From NCBI RefSeq assembly GCF_051668705.1, contig NZ_CP196351.1, forward strand, positions 248,001 through 312,000: a stretch of DNA of 64,000 nucleotides, in the 5' to 3' direction. Every line of letters begins with the position of its first letter. Within the stretch, counting starts at the first letter, position 1. The notes below the pieces were generated by a model, which worked only from the letters and a program-made list of their open reading frames with translations, did not search any database and was not told the origin of the DNA. Below, in pieces: positions 19,387-27,435 of the stretch. The DNA is from Alterisphingorhabdus sp051668705. GTDB taxonomy: Bacteria > Pseudomonadota > Alphaproteobacteria > Sphingomonadales > Sphingomonadaceae. The position numbers and the translations under genes were made by a program.

Positions 19387-19584
19387 CTAATAATAGTGGC
19401 CAATTACTGTCAAATATATGAACAGAAACCCGCCACGATGGTTCTTGTCGACAGTCTGGGGCAGTTGGTCGTTTCGCTATAGTTACTTTCTGGGTAAGCA
19501 CAGGCCATTCATAGGCAGAATCTGTTGCATGCGAAATGGACCGCTTATCGGCGCGTTAGCTGATTCGGTTTTTCTATTGGAATT

Positions 19585-20109
19585 TCAGAAATAATCGACC
19601 GTTAGTGCAAAGCTGCCCTGATAGACGCCGGCTGCCTGATTTGCGGCGACGCGTATCTGTCCTCCCACTGCAAATTGCGCCGTGCCAGTGGCATCAAGAA
19701 ATCTGTTGCGGCCACCATCCAGACGGAACCTGTTCAAGCGCATGGTCTCGGTTCCGCCGACACGGGTTAAATCAACGCGATTCTGGCTGAGGGTTATACG
19801 TACACGTTCATTAGCATCACCGCTGACGGTAAAGGTCGCACGGCTTACTGTGCCGCCCACAATTGTGGCATTGCCGCTAAAAACTGTCAGAACGCCGGTG
19901 TCCGGATCAATGCGCAGGCGGCTAAGCCCTGTTCCGGGTATGATTGTACCGAAGTCCATTGCACCGTCATTTTGCACTATGACAGGAGTCATTATGTCGA
20001 CATTTATGCGACCGTTAGATTGTGCATAAACAGGTGCTGCGGACAGCAAATGCGCAATGACTATGATGCCTAGCAAAGACATATGTTTATAGACCGTGTG
20101 GCCGCGCAT
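19585..20109 (-). CDS. DUF4402 domain secreted protein
   Basis: From the ATG at 20109 the protein has 174 residues. A signal peptide ends at APVYAQS. The mature part (IDPDTGVLTVFSG, ATFTVSGDANERVRITL, QAAGVYQGSFALTVDY) matches the beta-rich DUF4402 family, common in sphingomonads and thought to resemble pilin or fimbrial subunits; its function is not established. The start is uncertain: an ATG at 20130, a GTG at 20133 and the ATG of MSLLG are all in frame and none has a clear ribosome site. No chaperone or usher gene is nearby, so a fimbrial role is unsupported here. Confidence 0.75.
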   Translation of the reverse strand: MRGHTVYKHMSLLGIIVIAHLLSAAPVYAQSNGRINVDIMTPVIVQNDGAMDFGTIIPGTGLSRLRIDPDTGVLTVFSGNATIVGGTVSRATFTVSGDANERVRITLSQNRVDLTRVGGTETMRLNRFRLDGGRNRFLDATGTAQFAVGGQIRVAANQAAGVYQGSFALTVDYF

Positions 20110-20345
20110 AATATAGGACAGAACTAACATCACAGCATAATGACATGCAGGCTTGTCATTTCGGTTGTTAAATATGGTTAATTGAACGTAAAAATGTGGC
20201 TTTGTCCACTCTAAAGATGGTCGTTACATTTTACCTTCGCCCCTATTCTCAAAGGCACTTGCCGCAACCGGTCTATGACGTCTAAAGCTCTGGTGATTGG
20301 GATATGGTTGGCTGGCTTTCTCACAGCCACAAATAAGGACTGCAA

Positions 20346-21281
20346 ATGACCGAAGCGGCGATTGCCATTAGTAATATGAGCAAAATCTATGCAGGTTCGG
20401 GAACAGAGCCACCCAAAAAGGCGCTGGATAATGTCAGCCTGACGGTCCGCCGCGGAGAGATTTTTGGTCTGCTTGGCCCCAATGGCGCGGGCAAGTCCAC
20501 CATGATCAATATTCTGGCCGGTCTGGTCAACAAAAGTGCGGGCAATGCCTCTATCTGGGGCTTTGATATTGATGCCAATCCCCGCAATGCAAAGGTTTCC
20601 ATCGGCATTGTGCCGCAGGAAATAGTGTTTGATCCGTTTTTCTCTCCTGCCGAAGTGCTGGAAGTGCAGGCCGGTTTATATGGCGTGCCCAAAGACAAAC
20701 GCAAAACCATGGAATTGCTGCGCGCGGTGCGGCTGGAGGATAAGGCAAATGCCTATGCCCGCAGCCTGTCCGGCGGCATGAAACGCCGCTTATTGGTGGC
20801 CAAGGCAATGGTTCATTCGCCGCCCATATTGGTGCTGGACGAGCCGACGGCAGGCGTTGATATTGAATTGCGTCAACAGCTTTGGGACTATGTACGCGCA
20901 TTGAATGCGCAGGGCGTGACTATTGTTTTGACCACCCATTATCTGGAAGAGGCTGAACAATTATGTGACCGTATTGGTATTATCAATCATGGTGAAATGA
21001 TTGCGCTGGAGGATACAGCAAAGCTGGTCGGTATGGCGCGAGAGAAAATCATTGTCGTCAGCACGGCCGCGCCGATCACCACTTTGCCAAGCGACCCATT
21101 GTTTGAAAAAGTTGAGCAAAGCGACGCCAACACACTGAAAATCACGTATGACAAAGACACGACAAATGCCGGGCAAGTGCTGACCACGGTGCAGGCTGCT
21201 GGTGTGGAAATTGTTGATGTGACCACGCAAGAAGCCGATCTGGAAGACGTGTTTCTCAACCTTACACGGGCTAAGGCGTGA
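20346..21281 (+). CDS. ABC-2 type exporter ATP-binding protein without adjacent permease
   Basis: The 311 residues comprise one ATPase: Walker A GPNGAGKST (44-52), signature LSGGMKRR, Walker B LVLDEPTAGVD, and the switch region VLTTHYLEEAEQLCDR. The C-terminal 80 residues are the extension typical of the YadG/CcmA-type exporter group. Such ATPases normally pair with an ABC-2 permease encoded next door. Here the next gene, one base after the stop, is nadB, and no permease is visible on either side. The partner must be encoded elsewhere. Substrate unknown. Confidence 0.88.
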   Translation: MTEAAIAISNMSKIYAGSGTEPPKKALDNVSLTVRRGEIFGLLGPNGAGKSTMINILAGLVNKSAGNASIWGFDIDANPRNAKVSIGIVPQEIVFDPFFSPAEVLEVQAGLYGVPKDKRKTMELLRAVRLEDKANAYARSLSGGMKRRLLVAKAMVHSPPILVLDEPTAGVDIELRQQLWDYVRALNAQGVTIVLTTHYLEEAEQLCDRIGIINHGEMIALEDTAKLVGMAREKIIVVSTAAPITTLPSDPLFEKVEQSDANTLKITYDKDTTNAGQVLTTVQAAGVEIVDVTTQEADLEDVFLNLTRAKA

Positions 21282-21282
21282 G

Positions 21283-22887
21283 ATGGCATACACGGAGGAT
21301 TACGACGTCCTGATCATTGGTTCTGGTGCGGCCGGACTGTCTGCGGCGATTACCTTGGCGAGCGAGCATAAGGTGCTGGTCTTGGCCAAAGGCGCTATTT
21401 CAGATGGCTCTACCGCTTGGGCGCAAGGCGGCATTGCGGCGGTGCTGGAACCGGGCGATACATTTGACAGCCATATTGAAGACACCATGGTGGCGGGTGC
21501 TGGCCTAAATCGGCGAGAGACAGTGGAATTTGTCGTCGAAAATGCGCCGCAGTCGATTGATCGGCTGATACAATATGGCGTGCCATTTAACCGCGAAGGC
21601 GATGATGATTTACACCTGACGCGGGAAGGTGGGCACAGCCATCGCCGTATAGTGCATGTTGATGATGCCACCGGCTGGGCCGTGCAGGAAGCGCTGGAAC
21701 GCGCTGCCAATGCCAATCCGAATATCACCATGGTGCCCGATATGGTGGCGGTTGATCTGATACTGGATCGCCATTTAGAGCAGCCAACGGGCGAACAGCG
21801 GGTCTGGGGCTGTTATGCATTAAACCGCCAGACGGGGCGGGTTGAAGCGATCACTGCGCCAGCCACTATCTTGGCGACCGGCGGGGCGGGTCGGACATAT
21901 TTATTCTCAACATCACCGCGCGGCGCAACGGGTGATGGCATTGCCATGGCGTGGCGCGCAGGCGCGCGCGTCTCCAATATGGAGATGATGCAGTTTCACC
22001 CAACATGCCTCTATAATCTGGAGGTGAAAAACTTTCTGATTACAGAGGCAGTGCGCGGTGAGGGCGGCCATTTGCTGATCCCTGCCAAAGAAAAAGGCCA
22101 GCCTGGTTATCGTTTCATGGGCGATTTTGATGATCGTATGGAGCTGGCACCGCGGGATGTTGTCGCACGCGCCATTGACCATGAGATTAAGCGGCTGGGT
22201 CTGGACTATGTTCATCTTGATATCAGCCATAAGCCGCCGGAATTTGTGAAGGGCCATTTCCCGACAATTTATGAAAAACTCATGGGGCTGGGTATTGATA
22301 TCACTCAGGAGCCGATACCTGTGGTACCTGCCCAGCATTACACCTGTGGCGGCGTATTGATCGACCTAAAAGGTCGTACGGACCTGCCCGGTCTTTATGC
22401 AGCCGGTGAAGTGAGCGAGTCCGGCCTTCATGGTGCCAATCGATTGGCTTCGAACAGCCTGTTGGAGTGCTTTGTGTTTGGTGATGCCGCCGCCAATGAC
22501 ATTTTGGAAAACTGGAACGATATGTCTACGCCCCCAAAGGTGCAGCCTTGGGACGAAAGCCGCGTTACCGATTCTGATGAAGAGGTTGTGGTGCAGCATA
22601 ATTGGCGCGAGATCCGCCGTTTCATGTGGGATTATGTTGGCATTGTCCGTACGACCAAAAGACTGGAACGCGCGAATAACCGGGTCAAATTGCTGGCCAG
22701 TGAAGTTGAAGATTATTACGGCAATTTCCGCGTTACGGCTGATTTGATTGAGCTGCGCAATTTGGTTGAAGTCGCTGGGTTGATTGTGCGCTCCGCATTG
22801 GATCGTAAGGAAAGCAGAGGTCTGCACTTTACGTCAGACTATCCCGATCTGTTAGATGTTGCTCAGGACACTTTGCTCGAGCCCTAA
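21283..22887 (+). CDS. nadB: L-aspartate oxidase
   Basis: NadB oxidises L-aspartate to iminoaspartate with FAD, the first step of de novo NAD synthesis. The 534 residues show the FAD motif VLIIGSGAAGLSAAI (10-24), STAWAQGGIAAVLEPGD, the substrate-site stretch GGHSHRRIVHVDDATG, and the conserved QFHPTCLY and GANRLASNSLLECFVFG. The gene follows the ABC ATPase by one base. Its pathway partners nadA and nadC lie over 20 kb away, so the pathway is not one operon. A hairpin terminator lies about 145 bases beyond its stop. Confidence 0.96.
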   Translation: MAYTEDYDVLIIGSGAAGLSAAITLASEHKVLVLAKGAISDGSTAWAQGGIAAVLEPGDTFDSHIEDTMVAGAGLNRRETVEFVVENAPQSIDRLIQYGVPFNREGDDDLHLTREGGHSHRRIVHVDDATGWAVQEALERAANANPNITMVPDMVAVDLILDRHLEQPTGEQRVWGCYALNRQTGRVEAITAPATILATGGAGRTYLFSTSPRGATGDGIAMAWRAGARVSNMEMMQFHPTCLYNLEVKNFLITEAVRGEGGHLLIPAKEKGQPGYRFMGDFDDRMELAPRDVVARAIDHEIKRLGLDYVHLDISHKPPEFVKGHFPTIYEKLMGLGIDITQEPIPVVPAQHYTCGGVLIDLKGRTDLPGLYAAGEVSESGLHGANRLASNSLLECFVFGDAAANDILENWNDMSTPPKVQPWDESRVTDSDEEVVVQHNWREIRRFMWDYVGIVRTTKRLERANNRVKLLASEVEDYYGNFRVTADLIELRNLVEVAGLIVRSALDRKESRGLHFTSDYPDLLDVAQDTLLEP

Positions 22888-22941
22888 ATAGCAATAGATG
22901 CTGGAATTGCCGCGCTCTGGCATAATCAAAACCATTCATGG

Positions 22942-22972
22942 TTAGCCATTTGTTAACCGTGTTTCCCTATAA
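22942..22972 (+). promoter_or_regulatory. CtrA-like binding site with -10 element
   Basis: TTAG-N7-TTAACC (22942-22958) differs from the CtrA consensus TTAA-N7-TTAAC by one base. CTATAA at 22967-22972 could be the -10 element, placing the CtrA half-sites over the -35 region, as at CtrA-activated promoters of Caulobacter. AACCAT/ATGGTT just upstream (22930-22943) forms a further small dyad. Binding is inferred. Confidence 0.5.
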
Positions 22973-22978
22973 GAAATA

Positions 22979-23062
22979 TGTACCGTTTGACGGTGCGCTT
23001 TCCTCCCTTTCAGGTTCTATGCCTGCCCTTGGGGGTACTCCGCGGAGTGCCCCCAAATTTTC
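22979..23062 (+). ncRNA. Candidate three-hairpin small RNA or queC leader attenuator
   Basis: After the putative promoter comes ACCGT-TTG-ACGGT (22982-22994). An unpaired TTTCCTCCCTTT (complementary to Shine-Dalgarno sequences) follows, then CAGG/CCTG (23011-23025), and a strong GC-rich hairpin (23031-23054) ends in AAATTTT. This 5' hairpin, pyrimidine-rich linker and terminator pattern is that of several alphaproteobacterial trans-acting RNAs. Because queC begins 80 bases later on the same strand, a leader with a terminator acting on queC is the main alternative. It does not match the preQ1-I pattern: the loop is too short and the A-rich tail is absent. Confidence 0.5.
23031..23061 (+). terminator. 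Intrinsic terminator before queC
   Basis: GGGGGTACTCC pairs with GGAGTGCCCCC (one G-U pair; the tip opens to a tetraloop) and is followed by AAATTTT. It ends either the nadB transcript or the small RNA candidate. Confidence 0.7.
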
Positions 23063-23142
23063 TCCAATCAAAATCACACGCTGCGCTGCACCTTGTTTAG
23101 CCTATGCTTGCACCGTCTTCATGCCTTGTTTAGGGCGTTGGC

Positions 23143-23859
23143 ATGAGCGAATCCGAAGACATAAAACCGCACAAAGATGTGCCCGCTGTCGTGCTGCTAT
23201 CTGGCGGACTTGATTCGATGGTCTGTGCGGCTTTGGCCAAGGAGCAGGGTTTTCGCGTTTTTGCCCTGACCATTGATTATAACCAACGCCACCGGGTTGA
23301 GATTGCGGCTGCACAAAATATCGCTGCGCATCTTGGCCTTGAAAAGCATATTATATTGCCGCTTGATTTGCGCCAATTTGGCGGTTCCGCGCTTACCGCA
23401 GATATTTCCGTCCCCAAGACCGGCGTGGGAGATGATATTCCCGTCACCTATGTGCCTGCGCGCAATCTGGTTTTTCTGTCGCTCACACTCGCATGGGCAG
23501 AGGCAGTGAATGCCCAGAATATTTTTATCGGCGTCAATGCATTGGATTATTCCGGCTATCCGGACTGTCGGCCCGAATTTATTGCCAAATTTGGTGAACT
23601 TGCCGAACTGGCCACCAAGGCAGGCGATCAAGATATGGGTGAGGCCAGCCACTTTACCATCAATACGCCGCTGCAATATATGACCAAAGCGCAGATTGCC
23701 GCTGAGGCAAAGCGCTTGGGGCTTGATCCGGCGATGAGCTGGTCCTGTTATGACCCGTCGGAAGATGGCATGGCCTGCGGATTGTGCGACTCATGCCGCT
23801 TGCGTAAACAGGGTTTTGCTGATGCAGCTGTTGAGGACACTACACCCTATAAAGCGTAA
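23143..23859 (+). CDS. queC: 7-cyano-7-deazaguanine synthase
   Basis: QueC converts 7-carboxy-7-deazaguanine and ammonia to preQ0, using ATP, in queuosine synthesis. The 238 residues show the PP-loop SGGLDS (20-25), the middle motif YVPARNLVFLSLTLAWAEA, and the C-terminal zinc cysteines in CYDPSEDGMACGLCDSCRLR. No other queuosine genes are adjacent. The gene lies 80 bases downstream of a strong hairpin and may be read from a separate promoter or through it. Confidence 0.96.
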   Translation: MSESEDIKPHKDVPAVVLLSGGLDSMVCAALAKEQGFRVFALTIDYNQRHRVEIAAAQNIAAHLGLEKHIILPLDLRQFGGSALTADISVPKTGVGDDIPVTYVPARNLVFLSLTLAWAEAVNAQNIFIGVNALDYSGYPDCRPEFIAKFGELAELATKAGDQDMGEASHFTINTPLQYMTKAQIAAEAKRLGLDPAMSWSCYDPSEDGMACGLCDSCRLRKQGFADAAVEDTTPYKA

Positions 23860-23871
23860 ATTGCTCTTGGT

Positions 23872-24231
23872 TCAAACGCCAGTGTCTGCAGTATCATCGC
23901 CACTATCGGCCGCAGGTGCACTATTACGGGGGCGGATGGTTGTCGCGCCGGCGTCACTATCGCTTTCAGCATTTGGTGCAGCATCGCCTTCAGTGGCGGG
24001 AGCAGCTGTTGCGTTATCTGCATCGCTTTGGGCGGGCGCTGGGTTGTCACCACTGTCAAATTCATCAACCGTAATCATGGCATCAGAAGCACTGCCTTCC
24101 AGCACATCAATATCGCCCAAGACAGTCTCGCTGACTTCTCCTTCAGGCGCTGCACCGTCACCGCATGCAGACAGTGCCAATATGGCAAGAGCAGCAGGGA
24201 GAATTTTGCATTTAGCGGCGATATCTATCAT
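23872..24231 (-). CDS. Small acidic Ala/Asp-rich lipoprotein
   Basis: The ATG at 24231 (GGA a few bases before it) gives 119 residues with a signal and the lipobox LALSACG. After the cysteine the chain is low in complexity: alanine, aspartate, glutamate, serine and threonine, with one short basic patch (TTIRPRNSAP). It has no recognisable domain and is probably disordered. It begins 36 bases downstream of the lipB stop on the same strand and is convergent with queC. I do not recognise a family, and no function is proposed beyond envelope location. Confidence 0.7.
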   Translation of the reverse strand: MIDIAAKCKILPAALAILALSACGDGAAPEGEVSETVLGDIDVLEGSASDAMITVDEFDSGDNPAPAQSDADNATAAPATEGDAAPNAESDSDAGATTIRPRNSAPAADSGDDTADTGV

Positions 24232-24266
24232 AGTTCCGGCCCATATATGGAAATGGTCATAAGCGC

Positions 24267-24995
24267 TTATTGCTGAAGTGTTCGCAAAAATCCATCGCAA
24301 CGTGTCTGTAAGGCTGCATCAAATTGCTGCATTGAAATATCCAAACCCAAATCGGCCATGCTGGTCACTGGATATTCCGCGATCCCGCACGGCACGATAC
24401 CGCCAAAATGGCTAAGGTCCGGGTCAATATTCACGGCAAATCCGTGCATTGTCACCCATTTGCGCACCCGGATGCCAATGGCGCCGATTTTTGCCTCTTC
24501 GCCTATTAGATTGCGGGTCCATATGCCAACGCGTCCCTCTGCACGCCAAGCTGTGATACCCAGATCACCCAATGTGTCGATCAACCATGCCTCAAGACTA
24601 TGGACAAAATGCCGTACATCGCGGCCCCTTTTGTTGAGGTTAAGCATAAGATAGCCAACACGCTGGCCCGGCCCGTGATAGGTATAGCGCCCGCCGCGGC
24701 CTGTTTCATAAACCGGGAAGTGCGAGGTCAATAATTCTGCGGGGTCGGCACTGGTGCCCGCAGTATATAATGCAGGGTGCTCCAACAGCCAGATCAGTTC
24801 TTCGGCACGTCCTTGCTGAACTGCCTGATTACGTTCTTCCATAGCAGAGAAAGCATCAGGATAGGCTGTGTGGCCTGTACTTGTTTTCCACACTGGCGCG
24901 GCAATGCGATCACCGGCTATATTTTGCGTATTTCCGCGGCTGTCATAAATCATCTGGTCATCATTACCCATTTTTGCAATATAGGCGCGAGGCAT
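24267..24995 (-). CDS. lipB: Octanoyltransferase
   Basis: LipB moves octanoyl groups from acyl carrier protein to lipoyl domains, starting protein lipoylation. The motifs are clear: GRGGRYTYHGPGQRVGYLML, a lysine in EEAKIGAIGIRVRKWV, HGFAVNIDPDL, and the catalytic cysteine in VPCGIAEYPVTS. The start is uncertain. Candidates are ATG at 24995 (used here, 242 residues), ATG at 24971 and ATG at 24953; none has a strong ribosome site. The gene is divergent from the membrane protein at 25043. Confidence 0.94.
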   Translation of the reverse strand: MPRAYIAKMGNDDQMIYDSRGNTQNIAGDRIAAPVWKTSTGHTAYPDAFSAMEERNQAVQQGRAEELIWLLEHPALYTAGTSADPAELLTSHFPVYETGRGGRYTYHGPGQRVGYLMLNLNKRGRDVRHFVHSLEAWLIDTLGDLGITAWRAEGRVGIWTRNLIGEEAKIGAIGIRVRKWVTMHGFAVNIDPDLSHFGGIVPCGIAEYPVTSMADLGLDISMQQFDAALQTRCDGFLRTLQQ

Positions 24996-25042
24996 AGAAA
25001 ACAAAATCGATAATCTGTTATCATTGGGCAAAGGGGGCTAAT

Positions 25043-25792
25043 ATGGAACGTAAGCTGGATCTTAGCAGTGCATTTGAACGTGCACGTGAATTGTTCATGG
25101 ATAATTTACAGCTGTTATTGGCTGTTGCTGGCGTGTTTTTTGTTATCCCGCAATTGATTGTTGGTTTTATAACCGCAAATGGACAACAGCTGGATGCACT
25201 GCTTGAGGATGCAACAAAAATAGAGGACTTTATTGAAGCCTTTTCAGTGTTTTACCAACAATATTCCTTATGGTTCATACTGCTGGTTGTTGTTACGTTT
25301 ATTGGTACATTGACCATATTGGTCATCCTGCTGGACAAAACGCGCCCGACAGTGGGGCAGGCGATTGGGATCGCTTTCTCTTTATTGCTATTCTATTTTT
25401 TACTGAGCTTATTAACAGGCCTAGCCACGTTGATAGGGTTGACGCTGTTGATCCTTCCAGGGTTATATTTTGCGTTAAAATTCTGCCTTGCAGCGCCGAT
25501 TATGGTCGCGGAAAAAGTGACCAATCCTATCGAGGCCATGAAAGCGTCTTGGAACCTGACCAAGGGCAATTCTATCATGATCTTCGTCTATCTCTTTATT
25601 ATTGGTATTGTGATACTAGTTGTCAGCCTTTTGGTTGAGGGCATTGCTGGCCTCCTTGGAGAAACGATAGGGCTAGTCATTAGTGCATTATTTGGCGGCG
25701 TGATTACGGCCTTCAATATAGCCGTTACAGTAGGACTGTACCAAGAGCTGCGCGGACCAATGACAGAGGATTTAACGGACACTTTTGGCTAG
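25043..25792 (+). CDS. YciC-like / GlpQ-type membrane-domain protein, first paralog
   Basis: The 249 residues have an amphipathic N-terminus (LSSAFERARELFMDN) followed by about six hydrophobic helices. The conserved cytoplasmic stretch AAPIMVAEKVTNPIEAMKAS leads to SWNLTKGN before another helix. This is the layout of the glycerophosphodiester-phosphodiesterase membrane-domain/YciC group of inner-membrane proteins, whose function is unknown. The next gene encodes a paralog with the same layout and a similar end (LTDTFG versus IDDVFG), so the pair arose by tandem duplication and may form a hetero-oligomer. Confidence 0.72.
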   Translation: MERKLDLSSAFERARELFMDNLQLLLAVAGVFFVIPQLIVGFITANGQQLDALLEDATKIEDFIEAFSVFYQQYSLWFILLVVVTFIGTLTILVILLDKTRPTVGQAIGIAFSLLLFYFLLSLLTGLATLIGLTLLILPGLYFALKFCLAAPIMVAEKVTNPIEAMKASWNLTKGNSIMIFVYLFIIGIVILVVSLLVEGIAGLLGETIGLVISALFGGVITAFNIAVTVGLYQELRGPMTEDLTDTFG

Positions 25793-25865
25793 ACAGCGGA
25801 GTCTATGCACTTGAATGACCTTAGCCAAGCATGAGTGTTGATTGATAAACAGACAAGGGGGAAAT

Positions 25866-26741
25866 ATGTCTGGTTTTCGTATAAGCGCGGCTTTTCGTGC
25901 AACCATGGATCAACTGCGTGAAAGCGGATTGGCCAGTATCTTTTTAGCACTGGTTTCTGCCCTTGTGCTCGTCGCGCTGATTGTCATTATGTCTTTTGCT
26001 CTGTTCAGTGGCATTGATATGTTCGATGCTATTGAAACTGGGTTGGCCGGACCAGTAGGATTTGTTGCCGCTTTTATTTTCCTGATGTTCTTCGGACTTG
26101 CTTATTGCGCGGCAGTCATGGCTATTTTCCGCCATTGTGTTGACGGGTTTCGTGCCGATTTTGTTACCAGCCTTATCTATGGGTGGAAGGCGGCTTTCCC
26201 TGTAGTCGGTATGATGATTTTAATCTATTTGGTGTTAGCCATAATATTTGGTTTTGCGGTTCTTGCCATCGTAGCTGCTATGGGCGGGTTTACTGATAAT
26301 TTTGACATTTTGTCTGGCTTAGAGAATTTGTCTGTTGGTCTCATTGTTTTGGCTGTTATCGTATATTTTGCATTTTTCATCGTGCTGGGTCTCTTCATTC
26401 CTGCACGTTTCGGTCTTGCAGGTCCGGCCATGGCAGCAGAGCGCAGGTTAAACCCCTTTTGGGCCTTGGGCCGTTCCTGGTCTATGACCAAGGGCAGCAC
26501 TTTGAAGTTAATGGCGTATCTTTTGCTGATATCGCTGGCTTGGATAGTGATCTATTTCTTTGTCGCTCTTATAGTTGCGATCTTAAGTGCGGCGGGTTTT
26601 TCTTATGCCGAACAGTCGATTATCTACCCCTTCACCCTAGCCTATATGTTGTTATATAATATGATTTTCTCAGGCATTTATGTTCAGCTGGCTGGCGGTG
26701 CTTTGGTGGATGAAGAACAGATAGATGATGTTTTTGGCTAA
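25866..26741 (+). CDS. YciC-like membrane-domain protein, second paralog
   Basis: The start is the ATG at 25866, preceded by AGGGGGAAAT. The 291 residues repeat the plan of the preceding gene: an amphipathic lead (RISAAFRATMDQLRE), about six hydrophobic helices, the motif GPAMAAERRLNPFWALGRSW followed by SMTKGS, and an acidic end DEEQIDDVFG. Identity between the two is visible mainly at this motif and the C-terminus. Function unknown; inner-membrane location is clear from composition. It lies 73 bases after its paralog. Confidence 0.72.
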   Translation: MSGFRISAAFRATMDQLRESGLASIFLALVSALVLVALIVIMSFALFSGIDMFDAIETGLAGPVGFVAAFIFLMFFGLAYCAAVMAIFRHCVDGFRADFVTSLIYGWKAAFPVVGMMILIYLVLAIIFGFAVLAIVAAMGGFTDNFDILSGLENLSVGLIVLAVIVYFAFFIVLGLFIPARFGLAGPAMAAERRLNPFWALGRSWSMTKGSTLKLMAYLLLISLAWIVIYFFVALIVAILSAAGFSYAEQSIIYPFTLAYMLLYNMIFSGIYVQLAGGALVDEEQIDDVFG

Positions 26742-26796
26742 AAGTCAGATTGGCATTAAAGGTTGGTCTTGCCAGCATATTTGAGACTGCACATAT

Positions 26797-27435
26797 TTAC
26801 GGCTGGAAGATCGGTATTTGCGGTGCGCTGTCCATCGGCAGATGCCCTGTCAGGCGTGGATCAGGGTAAATCTCAATCTCTTGCGCAAAGGGGGTAAAAC
26901 CCTGTTTGCGATAAAAGGATAATGCGGCTGGATGGTCCAATGTACAGGTCTTCAACCATATACGTTCGATTGGTGGCAAGTCTTTTTGGCCAGCCCATGC
27001 CAGCATAAGACATTGTGCCATCAGCCATTTGCCCAAGCCTTTGCCATTTAGCGATGGCACGAGACCGAGATAGACAATCTCGCACATGCCCTTTTGGTAA
27101 AAGTCCAGCTCCAACATGCCGGCAATCTCTCTTTTGCGGTCTTCAATGATATAAAGAGGTATGGCCGGATTGGCCAAAAGCGTGGCAAGCGATTCCTCGG
27201 ACTGGCAAAGCCGACCAAACCATAGCCATGGCGCACCGATCAGGCGGAAAAGACTTTGGTATTCGGTGACAGACAGATTTGCGGCTTTGCGCATGGTCAA
27301 TATGGTGTCCGGCAGTGCTACACGTTTCGGGCGCCGGGTCATTTCCAAATGGGTTATGACAGATGTGATATGGCCCGGTGGGACAGGGGTTCTGCTATCC
27401 ACCGGATTAGGAACGCCGATAGTGTCTGATGTCAT
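26797..27435 (-). CDS. GNAT family N-acetyltransferase
   Basis: From the ATG at 27435 there are 212 residues. The acetyl-CoA binding region is LVPSLNGKGLGKWLMAQCL, a variant of the usual Q/R-x-x-G-x-G/A motif, followed by LKTCTLDHPAALSFYRKQGF, the typical GNAT end. Substrate unknown. The start overlaps the hemF stop in ATGA, so it is co-translated with hemF, which is a common alphaproteobacterial arrangement. About 40 N-terminal residues before the domain carry no recognised feature. Confidence 0.83.
   Translation of the reverse strand: MTSDTIGVPNPVDSRTPVPPGHITSVITHLEMTRRPKRVALPDTILTMRKAANLSVTEYQSLFRLIGAPWLWFGRLCQSEESLATLLANPAIPLYIIEDRKREIAGMLELDFYQKGMCEIVYLGLVPSLNGKGLGKWLMAQCLMLAWAGQKDLPPIERIWLKTCTLDHPAALSFYRKQGFTPFAQEIEIYPDPRLTGHLPMDSAPQIPIFQP

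Larger units (their letters stand above)
19154..19584. other. 431-base gap between xthA and the DUF4402 gene
   Basis: No convincing protein gene was found here. The left half contains three hairpins and a T-rich tail readable on the minus strand, described separately as an RNA candidate or long 3' untranslated region. The part from about 19415 to 19584 shows no recognisable structure. Confidence 0.6.

Noticed and set aside
20167..20180. TTAA-N6-TTAA upstream of the DUF4402 gene as a CtrA site
   Set aside because: The spacing is six rather than seven, and no matching promoter elements were seen.
22979..23062. preQ1 riboswitch before queC
   Set aside because: The GGUUCUA loop recalls preQ1-I, but the loop is too short and the A-rich tail that completes the aptamer is missing.
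22938..23213. 91-codon plus-strand open frame between nadB and queC
   Set aside because: No ribosome site, no family resemblance, and it runs through the terminator hairpin and into queC. The RNA interpretation fits better.
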